DNA from: Pontibacterium granulatum
GTDB taxonomy: Bacteria; Pseudomonadota; Gammaproteobacteria; Pseudomonadales; Balneatricaceae
DNA length: 64,000 bases
Reading direction: 5' to 3'
NCBI RefSeq assembly: GCF_029961155.1
Contig: NZ_JASBRH010000002.1
Location: 1 to 64,000 of the forward strand
Made by a program: the position numbers and the translations under genes. Below are positions 47,041 to 55,744 of the stretch, in pieces. The notes under the pieces were generated by a model. It saw only the letters and a program-made list of their open reading frames with translations. It was not told the origin of the DNA and did not search any database. The first letter of the stretch is position 1, and every line of letters begins with the position of its first letter.

Positions 47041-48201
47041 TTAAGTGCCATAACCCAGCCGGAGGCTGTTTTTGTCAGTCGCTTTGCGGCTTAGATGCTT
47101 CTCGATTTTCTGTACAAAGATCTCTTTACTTGCCGGCTTGATGATGAAGTCGCTGGCCCCGGCGTTCATGCACGCCTTGAACACCTCTTTATTCCGGTGG
47201 CCCGTCAGCATGATAACCGGGATATCGCAGAGTTGCTGATAACGATCCATGTACTCTAACACCTTGGTGCCGGAGTAATCTGGCATTTCATAGTCCAGCA
47301 ACAGGATGTCCGGTTTTTGTTTCATCATCGCTGGCAGGGCGTCTTTTGCGCTGGTGTGTATGAACGGCTGATATCCGGAATCCATCAGTATTTTCTTAAC
47401 GACCGACGCATACATCGAGTCGTCATCGATAACCATCACCCGTTTTTTGAGGTAGATCCCGCCTCTAGCCGGTATCGACAGCTGTTCGCTGAGTTTGTCG
47501 TAGCTTTCTTGCAGTGTTTCGGACCAGCTGCGTATGTTTTGCTCCGCACGGCTCTTGAGCGTGTCGGCGCCCTGTTCCAGTTGTTGGGGAAGCCCGGGGG
47601 TTGCGGTATTAAGCTGTTTCAAGGCGTCATCGGGCAATGCCCTCAGCTCGGTGAGGGTTTGATTGATCAGTTGCTGAAAATCCTGAAGTGTCTGTGTCTG
47701 GCATGCCATGCCATTACTAAGGCCACTTACAATCAACTGGTCGAGTTGTTCCTTGGTTTCGATAATGGTCTCGGAGAATTGAAGAGACTGGCTTTGCTGG
47801 TTGGACTGAACCAAGCCTTCCAGCGCCTGATGGATGGTCAGATTGAAACGAAACTTGTCGTGCAAGGGGTCTACAACAATGTAGGTGTCGATCAGGTGAT
47901 TCATGCAATAACCAAGCGCCTGACCTGTTTCCTCTGCACCGCAGAGTGCAACGCTGTAGTGCTTCACATTACGCAGGTTTTGCACGCTGGAATGCAGTTG
48001 AACATAGTGTTCTATCCCTTTTTCAACCCGCTGGAAACGAATAAACAGTATCTTTGGCTCCGGCCGGGCACACGCTTGTGCCATCGCTTCCTCGGTGCCT
48101 GTGTCTATGATCTGTAAACCATAGTCGCTGAGGAGTGCTTCGGTTTCTTTAAACAGCTCAGCGCTCTCGCTGAGTACCAGGGCTAAGGGTTGGCTGTCCA
48201 T
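47041..48201 (-). CDS. Two-receiver response regulator without output domain
   Basis: A 386-residue cytoplasmic protein. Residues about 1-125 look like a degenerate receiver (LALVLSESAELFKE, then KILFIRFQ where the phosphoacceptor Asp should be). A helical middle follows (130-245). The C-terminal receiver (253-371) is canonical: VIDDDS acidic pair, D303 in LLLDYEMPD, T in MLTGH and K355 in FIIKP. No DNA-binding or enzymatic output. It is convergent with the transpeptidase gene and divergent from the hybrid kinase, a likely partner. A GTG at 48258 is an alternative start; neither has a strong ribosome site. Confidence 0.82.
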   Translation of the reverse strand: MDSQPLALVLSESAELFKETEALLSDYGLQIIDTGTEEAMAQACARPEPKILFIRFQRVEKGIEHYVQLHSSVQNLRNVKHYSVALCGAEETGQALGYCMNHLIDTYIVVDPLHDKFRFNLTIHQALEGLVQSNQQSQSLQFSETIIETKEQLDQLIVSGLSNGMACQTQTLQDFQQLINQTLTELRALPDDALKQLNTATPGLPQQLEQGADTLKSRAEQNIRSWSETLQESYDKLSEQLSIPARGGIYLKKRVMVIDDDSMYASVVKKILMDSGYQPFIHTSAKDALPAMMKQKPDILLLDYEMPDYSGTKVLEYMDRYQQLCDIPVIMLTGHRNKEVFKACMNAGASDFIIKPASKEIFVQKIEKHLSRKATDKNSLRLGYGT

Positions 48202-48552
48202 ATGCGCGGCCTGTCTGGAAATTCCGTTTGATAGCACTCCATAGCGGAGTGTATCCACTGTTTCGCTTCAACCTGAAATATTAGTTGAATTGTTGGTAAT
48301 GTGAACGCTGTAAATCGATTATGGCAGGGTATTGTTAAATCACTAGCTGGCAGAATAGCCGATTGCAGGGGCTGAAAAAAAGTTGTTATAACGGCAATTC
48401 AGCTATTCAGTAAAAGCATATACACTTTATCTCAGTGTGTATTTGGGTTGTGCTTGTTTAAACAGTGCAGCCATGAGCCTTTCGGCTATATAGGTCAAGG
48501 CGATTAATCACATCTGTTTACAGATGCATCAGGGACAAAGGATTGGTAGGCG
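48202..48552. other. Divergent spacer upstream of the hybrid kinase
   Basis: A 351-bp AT-rich spacer between the two-receiver gene and the hybrid kinase. It should hold both promoters, but I see no strong consensus. A weak palindrome ACACT/AGTGT lies near 48430. The first 57 bp may be coding if the upstream GTG of the two-receiver gene is used. Confidence 0.3.
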
Positions 48553-51500
48553 ATGGTTGATATTCTGCAGTCATACAAGCACAAATATACAGAGCAGGGA
48601 TTGATATGGTCGGTCGTCGCCACAGTTTTCTTGGTTGTGCTTGGCGCTCAGTATAGCTACAACCTGTTGGGTAAAGAATATGACCAACGGCTGTCTGGTG
48701 AGTTCAGGCGTGTGCTTTTGGGTACGCAGCAGGCACTTCATGTCTGGGCTGACGAGCACCTGAAACGGGCAGAAGTGATCGCTTCGAATGATGTGGTGAT
48801 AAAGTCAGCTTTGGCGTTGAATACACTGGATCATACCGATGCGCCTGGGTTGATCGAATCAGCCTCCATGCACGCATTACGTGAGTTCTTTCTCCCGCGT
48901 CTGAGCAACAGTTCCTACCAGGGTTTTTTTGTCATCAACGATAAAAATGTTAGCTTGGCATCCTCGCGAGACGCCAATGTTGGGACAGAGAATCTACTTG
49001 CCCAGCAGCCGGATATGTTGGCGCGTGCCTGGGCTGGTGAAACAGTCATCAGTCGTGTACAGCGCAGTGATGTGCCTCTGGCCCGGGTTACACACGATCC
49101 CAAACTCAACAGCATCTCTATGTTTGTTATCTCCCCGCTGAGAGATCGGCTGGGGCGTACTTTTTCCCTCCTGGCATTGCGCCTTAATCCCCACGACTCG
49201 TTTTTTCCGATTCTGGAGCGGCAGCAGCTGGGAAGTAGTGCGGAAACCTACGCATTTGATCGTACAGGCGTGATGCTTTCGGATAGTCGCTTCCATAGCT
49301 CACTGTATGAACAAGGCCTACTGTCCGTTCCGGAGCGTTCAGCCGGGCGTTTAGTATTGCATGACCCCCGCACCCCTGAGTCACTCACGTTGGCGGTTCA
49401 GCGCGCTGTGTTGGGGGAAACTGGTGAAAGTTTCAGCGGTTATAACGATTACGTGGGTAATGAGGTTGTCGGAGCCTGGTTGTGGGATGAGCAGTTTGGG
49501 ATTGGATTGACTACAGAGCAGTGGCGGAGTGAGTCCCACAGTCTGTTATATAAACTGCGTGTAGCACTTGTGGTCATCGCTGTTCTCGTGGTTGGGATGC
49601 TAGCGCTGGTTGCTGTTGCAGCGCAGTTCAGCAGGCGACGAGTGAAAGAAACACGCGATATTCTGCAATCTGTTGTGTCCACTGCGTCGGACGGCATTGT
49701 GTTGATTGACCAGCGTGGGGTGATCATGAGCGTGAACTCGGCGGTCACCGAGACCTTCGGATACAGCCGGGAAGAGTTAATCGGACAAAATGTACGTATG
49801 CTCATGCCGACAGGGCATCGGGAGCGCCATGACGGCTATATTTCCAGTTATTTGGAAACAGGTGAGAAGCAGATTATCGGTAAGGGACGGGAAACTGAAG
49901 GCCAGGCTAAGGACGGGCGCATTATCCCGGTATTGCTGACGGTAAACGCTTTCGATCTGGGGGGCGAGGTCTACTTTTCCGGTTTCCTGAAGGATATTAC
50001 AGATCTGAAACGGACAGAGATGGCGTTGAAGGAGACATCTGCCGAGCTCGGACTTATGGCGCTGGTGGCAGAGAAAACCGACAACGCGGTGATTGTTGCC
50101 GATCTGCAAGGACGGATCGTATGGTGTAACCCCGGTTTTACCTCCATTACCGGTTATGAACTTGATGAAGTCCGTGGACAGCGGCCAGGAGATTTCCTGC
50201 AGGGCGAAGGTACGGATAAACACGCGGTACATAAAATCTCCGAAGCATTGCGCAATGGCGAACGTATCGAGACGGAGTTACTGAACTACTCCAAGAGCGG
50301 CGAGCCGTATTGGGTGAATCTGGAGATCACGCCGGTATTCGATGAACATGGTGAGATACAGCGCTTTATTGCCCTCGAAAGCAATATAACTGTGCAGAAA
50401 GAGATCAACTTCGCTCTGAAAAAGGCGAAAGATGAGGCGGACCAGGCCAACCGTGCCAAGTCGACGTTCTTGGCAACAATGAGCCATGAGATCAGAACGC
50501 CACTCAACGGTATAGTGGCGACCATGGACCTGTTGAATCACGATGGTTCCCTGCAGGATGAGCAGCGCAAGCTCGTGCAAACTGCGTGTGATTCTTCGGT
50601 CACGCTGATGCACATCATCGATGACATTCTGGACTTCTCGAAGATCGAGGCCGGACGTGTAGAAATCGACAATCAGCCCTTTAATATCGAGCATATGCTG
50701 GAGCAGGTGGGAGACTCCCTGGCGTCCTTTGCTGACCAGAAAGGGGTTGAGTTGCTGATATTTTGTGAACCATCCCTGGGGCAGGTAGCCGGAGATATCG
50801 TGCAGCTTAAGCAGGTGTTGTTTAACTTAGTTGGCAATGCAATAAAATTCTCTCAGGACAACGATGACCGGCAGGGGCGGGTGCTTGTCACTATCATGCC
50901 GGCTACAAACGGCAGTGCGGATATTGTTATCAAGGTGATCGACAACGGTATTGGTATGAGTAAACAGACTCAGGCCAAACTGTTTGCCCCCTTTGTTCAA
51001 GGGGAAAGCAATACGACCCGCCGTTTCGGAGGCACCGGACTGGGGTTGGTGATTACCCAGCGTTTGCTAAATCTGATGGGTGGGCGCATCACGCTGGAAA
51101 GTGAAGAGGGCGTCGGCAGCACGTTTACAGTGACACTGCCACTGGAGCGTATTGTCGCCAAGGAAGAGGGCGTACTGTCGGATCTTTCAGAAGCACAGAT
51201 TATATTGCTGCAGAACGACCGCGAGTTGGCCTCTATCGTTACCGGATACCTTCACTCGGTGGGTGCGCGTTGTCACCCGTATACCCCGGAAGCCTTGGAG
51301 CAGTTGGAGAGATGCTGTCGTGAAGGCAAGTTGCAGGGTGAGGTGATTGTACTGATTGACGCCTGTGCCGACGAGCGACTGCGTTCACAGTTGGTAGAGC
51401 GCGTACGTACTCATTGTCCTGATACCCAGTTACGTTTCCTCCTGCTGGAGCGAGGGCATCAGCGTTATGTGCAGCGCAGGTCGGACAATACGCTGGCGCT

Positions 51501-52431
51501 GGATATCAATAATATGAAACGCAGCGCCCTGATCAATGCGGTAGCGGCCCTCGCCGGGCTGGAGTCGCCACTGATTGATCAGACCCAGGCGCCCGAGTCG
51601 CTGGCGCTGTCCGAGTTGTTGTCTGAGACGGGCAGGGTGCCGGGCGCCGTGCTGTTGGCCGACGACAACGAGGTAAATCAGCTGGTGATCTCGCAACAGC
51701 TCAAAGCACTCGGTTATCGTGTGGATATGGCAGATGACGGTAAACAGGCATTGGATATGTGGCTGATCCAGCAGCATGACCTGGTTTTGACCGACTGCCA
51801 TATGCCGGTGCTGGATGGTTACCAGTTGGCCAGAGAGATCCGCGCTGTGGAAAGGCCGGGAGCGCACACACCGATTATTGCCATTACCGCCGATGCCTTG
51901 AAAGGTACACGTGAAAAATGCCTGAACGCAGGTATGGATGATTACCTGACCAAGCCGGTAGAGCTTATGGCACTGAAGACGTGCATGGATCGTTGGTACC
52001 CGGTTCAGGCTAGCGATTCGGAGCCAGGTGGGGCGGTGAGGGTGGAATCGGTAAGATTGGAAGAGATCGATCCGGATGCGTTAACGCGTGTGCTTGGCAC
52101 CGATGATCCGGATGTACTGAGCGGGTTCTACGAAGAATTTGTCACCAAAAGCCGTCCCGTGCTGCAGAGCTTGAAAGCGGCTTTCGAGCGCGGTGATCTG
52201 CAAGATGTTGCCGCCGAGGCCCATAAGTTGAAATCGTCAGCCAAGACTGTTGGCGCTATGGCAATGTCGGAATGTTGTGTGCGACTAGAACAGGCGGGCA
52301 AGGTGCAGAACCAAGAGGGGGTGGATAGCGCCATTCCTGAGCTTGAGCATCGGTTTAATCAATTTCACGAATGGGCTGCAACGTTTGCAGAGGAACGGAT
52401 TCAGGAACAGGGAGTTTTCGATGAAACCTGA
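48553..52431 (+). CDS. Hybrid sensor kinase: Cache-PAS-PAS-HK-REC-REC-Hpt
   Basis: A 1292-residue multi-domain kinase. TM1 (17-36) and TM2 (335-357) enclose a periplasmic double-Cache-like domain. PAS1 (370-482) is FixL-like: MPTGHRERHDGYISSYL with H426 and IIGKGR with R446, the spacing of the heme ligand H200 and distal R220 in Bradyrhizobium FixL. PAS2 (500-615) follows. HisKA has H645 (SHEIRTPLNG); HATPase has DNGIGM and GGTGLGL. A degenerate receiver (880-1000) precedes a canonical one (1031-1148; D1081, K1134) and an Hpt domain (H1224 in AEAHKLKSSA). The downstream REC-EAL gene overlaps by 11 bp and is the probable output. Confidence 0.9.
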   Translation: MVDILQSYKHKYTEQGLIWSVVATVFLVVLGAQYSYNLLGKEYDQRLSGEFRRVLLGTQQALHVWADEHLKRAEVIASNDVVIKSALALNTLDHTDAPGLIESASMHALREFFLPRLSNSSYQGFFVINDKNVSLASSRDANVGTENLLAQQPDMLARAWAGETVISRVQRSDVPLARVTHDPKLNSISMFVISPLRDRLGRTFSLLALRLNPHDSFFPILERQQLGSSAETYAFDRTGVMLSDSRFHSSLYEQGLLSVPERSAGRLVLHDPRTPESLTLAVQRAVLGETGESFSGYNDYVGNEVVGAWLWDEQFGIGLTTEQWRSESHSLLYKLRVALVVIAVLVVGMLALVAVAAQFSRRRVKETRDILQSVVSTASDGIVLIDQRGVIMSVNSAVTETFGYSREELIGQNVRMLMPTGHRERHDGYISSYLETGEKQIIGKGRETEGQAKDGRIIPVLLTVNAFDLGGEVYFSGFLKDITDLKRTEMALKETSAELGLMALVAEKTDNAVIVADLQGRIVWCNPGFTSITGYELDEVRGQRPGDFLQGEGTDKHAVHKISEALRNGERIETELLNYSKSGEPYWVNLEITPVFDEHGEIQRFIALESNITVQKEINFALKKAKDEADQANRAKSTFLATMSHEIRTPLNGIVATMDLLNHDGSLQDEQRKLVQTACDSSVTLMHIIDDILDFSKIEAGRVEIDNQPFNIEHMLEQVGDSLASFADQKGVELLIFCEPSLGQVAGDIVQLKQVLFNLVGNAIKFSQDNDDRQGRVLVTIMPATNGSADIVIKVIDNGIGMSKQTQAKLFAPFVQGESNTTRRFGGTGLGLVITQRLLNLMGGRITLESEEGVGSTFTVTLPLERIVAKEEGVLSDLSEAQIILLQNDRELASIVTGYLHSVGARCHPYTPEALEQLERCCREGKLQGEVIVLIDACADERLRSQLVERVRTHCPDTQLRFLLLERGHQRYVQRRSDNTLALDINNMKRSALINAVAALAGLESPLIDQTQAPESLALSELLSETGRVPGAVLLADDNEVNQLVISQQLKALGYRVDMADDGKQALDMWLIQQHDLVLTDCHMPVLDGYQLAREIRAVERPGAHTPIIAITADALKGTREKCLNAGMDDYLTKPVELMALKTCMDRWYPVQASDSEPGGAVRVESVRLEEIDPDALTRVLGTDDPDVLSGFYEEFVTKSRPVLQSLKAAFERGDLQDVAAEAHKLKSSAKTVGAMAMSECCVRLEQAGKVQNQEGVDSAIPELEHRFNQFHEWAATFAEERIQEQGVFDET

Positions 52432-54094
52432 GCATATACTCGTGGTGGATGACGAAGAGTTTGCGTTAAAGACTGTGTCATTTATCTTGCGTTCGATGGG
52501 CTTTGAGCACATAGAAACGGTTGATAATGCGATGGATGCGTTGTCTGTTATTGCCGCCCGTGGAGACAGCATCGACCTGGTCCTCACTGACCTGAATATG
52601 CCCGGTATGAATGGTATCGACCTTATCCGGGCATTCGAGGAGCAAGGTTTTCAAGGGCGCTTGGTACTGCTCAGTGGTGAAGACCAGCAAACGCTGGAAA
52701 TGTCGGAACGCTTGGCACGTGGGCGTAACCTGACCGTGCTTGGTGCGTTGAAGAAACCTCTGCAGCGAGATCAGTTGACGGCGATGTTACATGCGGATGT
52801 GAATCAGGGAGAAACGCCGTCAAACAGTCCGTCACCCGCCCAAACCCTGTCTCAACATCGCCTTCGAGATGCTATCGCAACACATAAAATCGTGCCGTGG
52901 TACCAGCCGAAGGTTAGGGTATCTGATCGCAAGATCGTGGGTGTTGAAGTGTTGGCTCGCTGGCCGCAGTCGTCTAACGGGGCCGTTTACCCGGATATGT
53001 TTATTCCTGCGGCTGAAGAGTACGGTTTGATCGATGAGCTGACTTTTAGTTTGCTGGAGCAGGTGATCCGGGACAAGCAGCTATGGGAGGCGCAGGACCA
53101 GCGCTTTAAAGTTGCACTCAACGTATCGATGATGAGCCTGCAGAGCTTACAGTTTTCCGACCGGTTGGAAGCGATGATCGAGCGTCATCACGAACGTTAC
53201 GAGGACTTTATGCTGGAGGTTACGGAGAGCCAGCTAATGCAGGATCTGGTGACTCCGCTGGATGTCCTTGTTCGTTTGCGGATGAAAAGGCTCTCTTTGT
53301 CGATTGATGACTTTGGGACCGGGCATTCAAACCTGGCGCAGCTGCGGGATCTGCCATTTGATGAATTAAAGCTGGATAAAAGTTTTGTCCAGTCTGCGCG
53401 GGTGGATAAGCGCGCCAAAGTGATTCTGGAATCCAGCTTATCGATAGCGAAGAATCTGTCCATGACGACCGTGGCGGAAGGTGTTGAGTCGGCTGAAGAG
53501 TGGGCATTGGTCGAACAGATGGGGTGCGAGCAGGTGCAAGGCTATTTTATTGCGCGGCCAATGCCCTTTAAGGAGCTGATCTCTTGGTGCCAACGCTGGC
53601 AAAGCGATCATAAAACGGCAGATAGCAGCGAGACTGCAGTTGACACCAGGCGTGTGCCGGAAGTGCAGTCCATATCGGACTTCGACCGGATCACGCGGCT
53701 TGTTGCGCACATGTTCGGCGCTCCTTTGTGCTGCATCGTGTTAACGGATGAACAACCCGATTGGTTGTTGTCGAGCTACGGGGAAGAGCTGTTACACGAC
53801 GATGTTGAAATCAGCTTCTGTTGGCGTGTCGCCCGAGCCGGGCAGCCTGTGGTGGTAAAAGGTCTCGAATCAGGAGAGTATCATGCGGTGCTCGAGAAAG
53901 ATGGTTTTGCGGCCGGTGTACCCCTGTGGCAGGGAGAAGGTGAGGTGCACGGGGCCTTATGTATTTTTGATCGTGAGGTTCGTGACTTGTCAGATGAACA
54001 GCTGAGCTTATTGCAGGACTTTGCCGTATTGGCGGAGCAAGCCTTTCTGCTCTATCACTCGTCAGGTGTAATGTCAGGGCCTATGCAGCGTTGA
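52421..54094 (+). CDS. Response regulator REC-EAL-GAF (c-di-GMP phosphodiesterase)
   Basis: A 557-residue regulator starting inside the end of the hybrid kinase gene after GGGAG. The receiver (1-125) has D57 (LTDLNMPG) and K112 (KKP). The EAL domain (about 145-395) keeps the metal and catalytic residues: E176 (EVLARW, a variant of EAL), N234, E266 (LEVTES), D296-D297 (IDDFGTGHS), K317, E353 (AEGVE) and Q373 (QGYFIARP), so it is probably an active phosphodiesterase degrading c-di-GMP. A GAF domain (about 420-549) follows at the C-terminus, an uncommon position. Phosphotransfer from the kinase Hpt is inferred from the overlap. Confidence 0.9.
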   Translation: MKPEHILVVDDEEFALKTVSFILRSMGFEHIETVDNAMDALSVIAARGDSIDLVLTDLNMPGMNGIDLIRAFEEQGFQGRLVLLSGEDQQTLEMSERLARGRNLTVLGALKKPLQRDQLTAMLHADVNQGETPSNSPSPAQTLSQHRLRDAIATHKIVPWYQPKVRVSDRKIVGVEVLARWPQSSNGAVYPDMFIPAAEEYGLIDELTFSLLEQVIRDKQLWEAQDQRFKVALNVSMMSLQSLQFSDRLEAMIERHHERYEDFMLEVTESQLMQDLVTPLDVLVRLRMKRLSLSIDDFGTGHSNLAQLRDLPFDELKLDKSFVQSARVDKRAKVILESSLSIAKNLSMTTVAEGVESAEEWALVEQMGCEQVQGYFIARPMPFKELISWCQRWQSDHKTADSSETAVDTRRVPEVQSISDFDRITRLVAHMFGAPLCCIVLTDEQPDWLLSSYGEELLHDDVEISFCWRVARAGQPVVVKGLESGEYHAVLEKDGFAAGVPLWQGEGEVHGALCIFDREVRDLSDEQLSLLQDFAVLAEQAFLLYHSSGVMSGPMQR

Positions 54095-54118
54095 TACCTG
54101 CTTGGCCTCTATCTGACC

Positions 54119-55573
54119 TTAAAGTGTTTTTTCCTGAACGATCTTCCAGCCGGAGGAGCGACGCATCAGGTTGATTCTCTTGCGCGCGACATCGCGGTAG
54201 CGGTCTGATTGGTAACTCTGACGGAAGGTCGCTTCGGCGCGGTTATCCGACAGCATAGTGATGTCGATTTCACTCAGCTCAACCTTGATAAAGCTTGGTC
54301 GGGTCAGACGTGATCGGCGCTGTTCCGCCCACTGCTTATGGCTGGTGGCGTCGTTTGGCTTGTAGCCGGCCACGTAGGCGCGAAGGTAGCCATCGACATC
54401 CTGTGCAGACCAGGCTTCAGCCCAGCCTTTGAGGTGTTCGCTGACCAGCTCTTCCGGAGTTGATGGCGTCTCTGCAATCGTCTCCTCCTGGATCTCGGCA
54501 AGTGCCTCGTCGGATTCCAGACTCGCCAACAGCTGTGCTGCGCGCTCCGTCTCGCGGGTGATCGCCAATTCTTCGGGCGATGCACTCAGTACAGTACTGT
54601 TGACCCTGTCGTTGTCTTCGGCGGAGATTTCCGGGCTGCTTTGTACGGCGGTAATCGCTTCGGAATCAGCTTCGTTCAGCACTACGTTGGTGTAGAGAGG
54701 GGACGTTTCCGATACTGTTTCGCTGCTGCCAACGGTTTCTGGGGCGCTGCCTGATGCATCGTTGGATGCGCTAACCCCTGCTTCACTTGAGGCCTCGATG
54801 TCGGCTGTAGCGCGCGCAGCGGTTTCTATTTCAGGCTCTACCGTCTCATTTTTGACAACATTTTCAACCGCGACCGGTGTTGGTGTCGTGGCAACAACCG
54901 CAGGTGTTGTCTCACCGGTTTCGCTATGCGCTGGTGTTGCGAGGCTGATCAGGGACGTACTCGCGTTGATCGCCGTCTGTTTGCCGAAGCGATCCAGGGC
55001 CGCGAGCTGTGGGCCAGATTCGGTACCGGGCAGCCCCAGCGCCTTATTATAAGCCTCGGCCGCCAGTGCCGCGTACATATCCCCTAGGTTCTGGTAAACC
55101 TGGTCGTAACTCGGGTGGGTCTTGAACGCTTTCTGCAGGGTCTGAATGGCGCGGCTGCTGTCGCCGGCTTCGGCGTAGAGCACCGCCAGGTTGTTGAGTG
55201 GTTCGGGGCGGTCAGGATACTGTTCGTGCAGGGTGTTAAAGCGGCGCTCGGCTTCCGCTGTATTTCCCGTTTTGGCTAGCAGGGTTGCCTGCAGAAGCTG
55301 GGCATCCATATTGTTAGCATCGCTTGCCAGCGCTTGGTTGACGGTATTCAGGGCGTCTCGGTACAGGCCGTCCTGTGCAAGGCGGTAAGCCTGTTGCATA
55401 TTTTGGTCTGTACCCGAAGCATTATCCGTGCTCTGACTGATCGGCGCCGATTGCTTATCAGAGCTATCCAGCACGCTGTATGCAATTACACCGGTGGCAA
55501 TTGCCGCTACAATCGCAATTGGAAGCCATCTTTTCTTTCCGGGTGCCTGGTCTAGCCGCTGTAATGAAGCCAT
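54119..55573 (-). CDS. Membrane-anchored TPR protein with NTF2-like C-domain
   Basis: A 484-residue protein. One N-terminal transmembrane helix (about 17-34) follows a basic cytoplasmic tail. TPR repeats span about 60-185 (AYRLAQDGLYRDALNTVNQA, then AEAERRFNTL and SRAIQTLQKAF). A long acidic, Ser/Thr/Ala/Val-rich low-complexity linker covers about 205-365. The C-terminal domain (about 375-484) shares ATFRQSYQSDRY and GWKIVQE with the C-terminus of the L,D-transpeptidase at 45811-47019. Probably periplasmic and cell-wall associated; exact function unknown. Confidence 0.85.
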   Translation of the reverse strand: MASLQRLDQAPGKKRWLPIAIVAAIATGVIAYSVLDSSDKQSAPISQSTDNASGTDQNMQQAYRLAQDGLYRDALNTVNQALASDANNMDAQLLQATLLAKTGNTAEAERRFNTLHEQYPDRPEPLNNLAVLYAEAGDSSRAIQTLQKAFKTHPSYDQVYQNLGDMYAALAAEAYNKALGLPGTESGPQLAALDRFGKQTAINASTSLISLATPAHSETGETTPAVVATTPTPVAVENVVKNETVEPEIETAARATADIEASSEAGVSASNDASGSAPETVGSSETVSETSPLYTNVVLNEADSEAITAVQSSPEISAEDNDRVNSTVLSASPEELAITRETERAAQLLASLESDEALAEIQEETIAETPSTPEELVSEHLKGWAEAWSAQDVDGYLRAYVAGYKPNDATSHKQWAEQRRSRLTRPSFIKVELSEIDITMLSDNRAEATFRQSYQSDRYRDVARKRINLMRRSSGWKIVQEKTL

Positions 55574-55694
55574 CGTTGTTCAGTACGTCATTCAGAGAAA
55601 ATATCGAAGCCGACATTATAAACATCTCGGCCGTCAAAGGCAGGGGGATTACCTGTAGTGCTGTTTATTTTTCCGTAACCTTCCAGTAACACCT

Positions 55695-55720
55695 ACAAAA
55701 AAGCCTCCCGAAGGAGGCTT
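55695..55720 (-). terminator. Terminator after purD (minus strand)
   Basis: AAGCCTCC (55701-55708) and GGAGGCTT (55713-55720) form an 8-bp stem with a CGAA loop (TTCG when read on the minus strand), followed on that strand by six or more T. Confidence 0.92.
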
Positions 55721-55744
55721 TCTGGTTACACGGTAAATGGGCGA

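Noticed and set aside
50050-50400. LOV-type photoreceptor in PAS2 of the hybrid kinase
   Set aside because: The segment GQRPGDFLQG resembles the LOV loop but lacks the flavin-reactive cysteine (GxNCRFLQ), so photochemistry is not supported.
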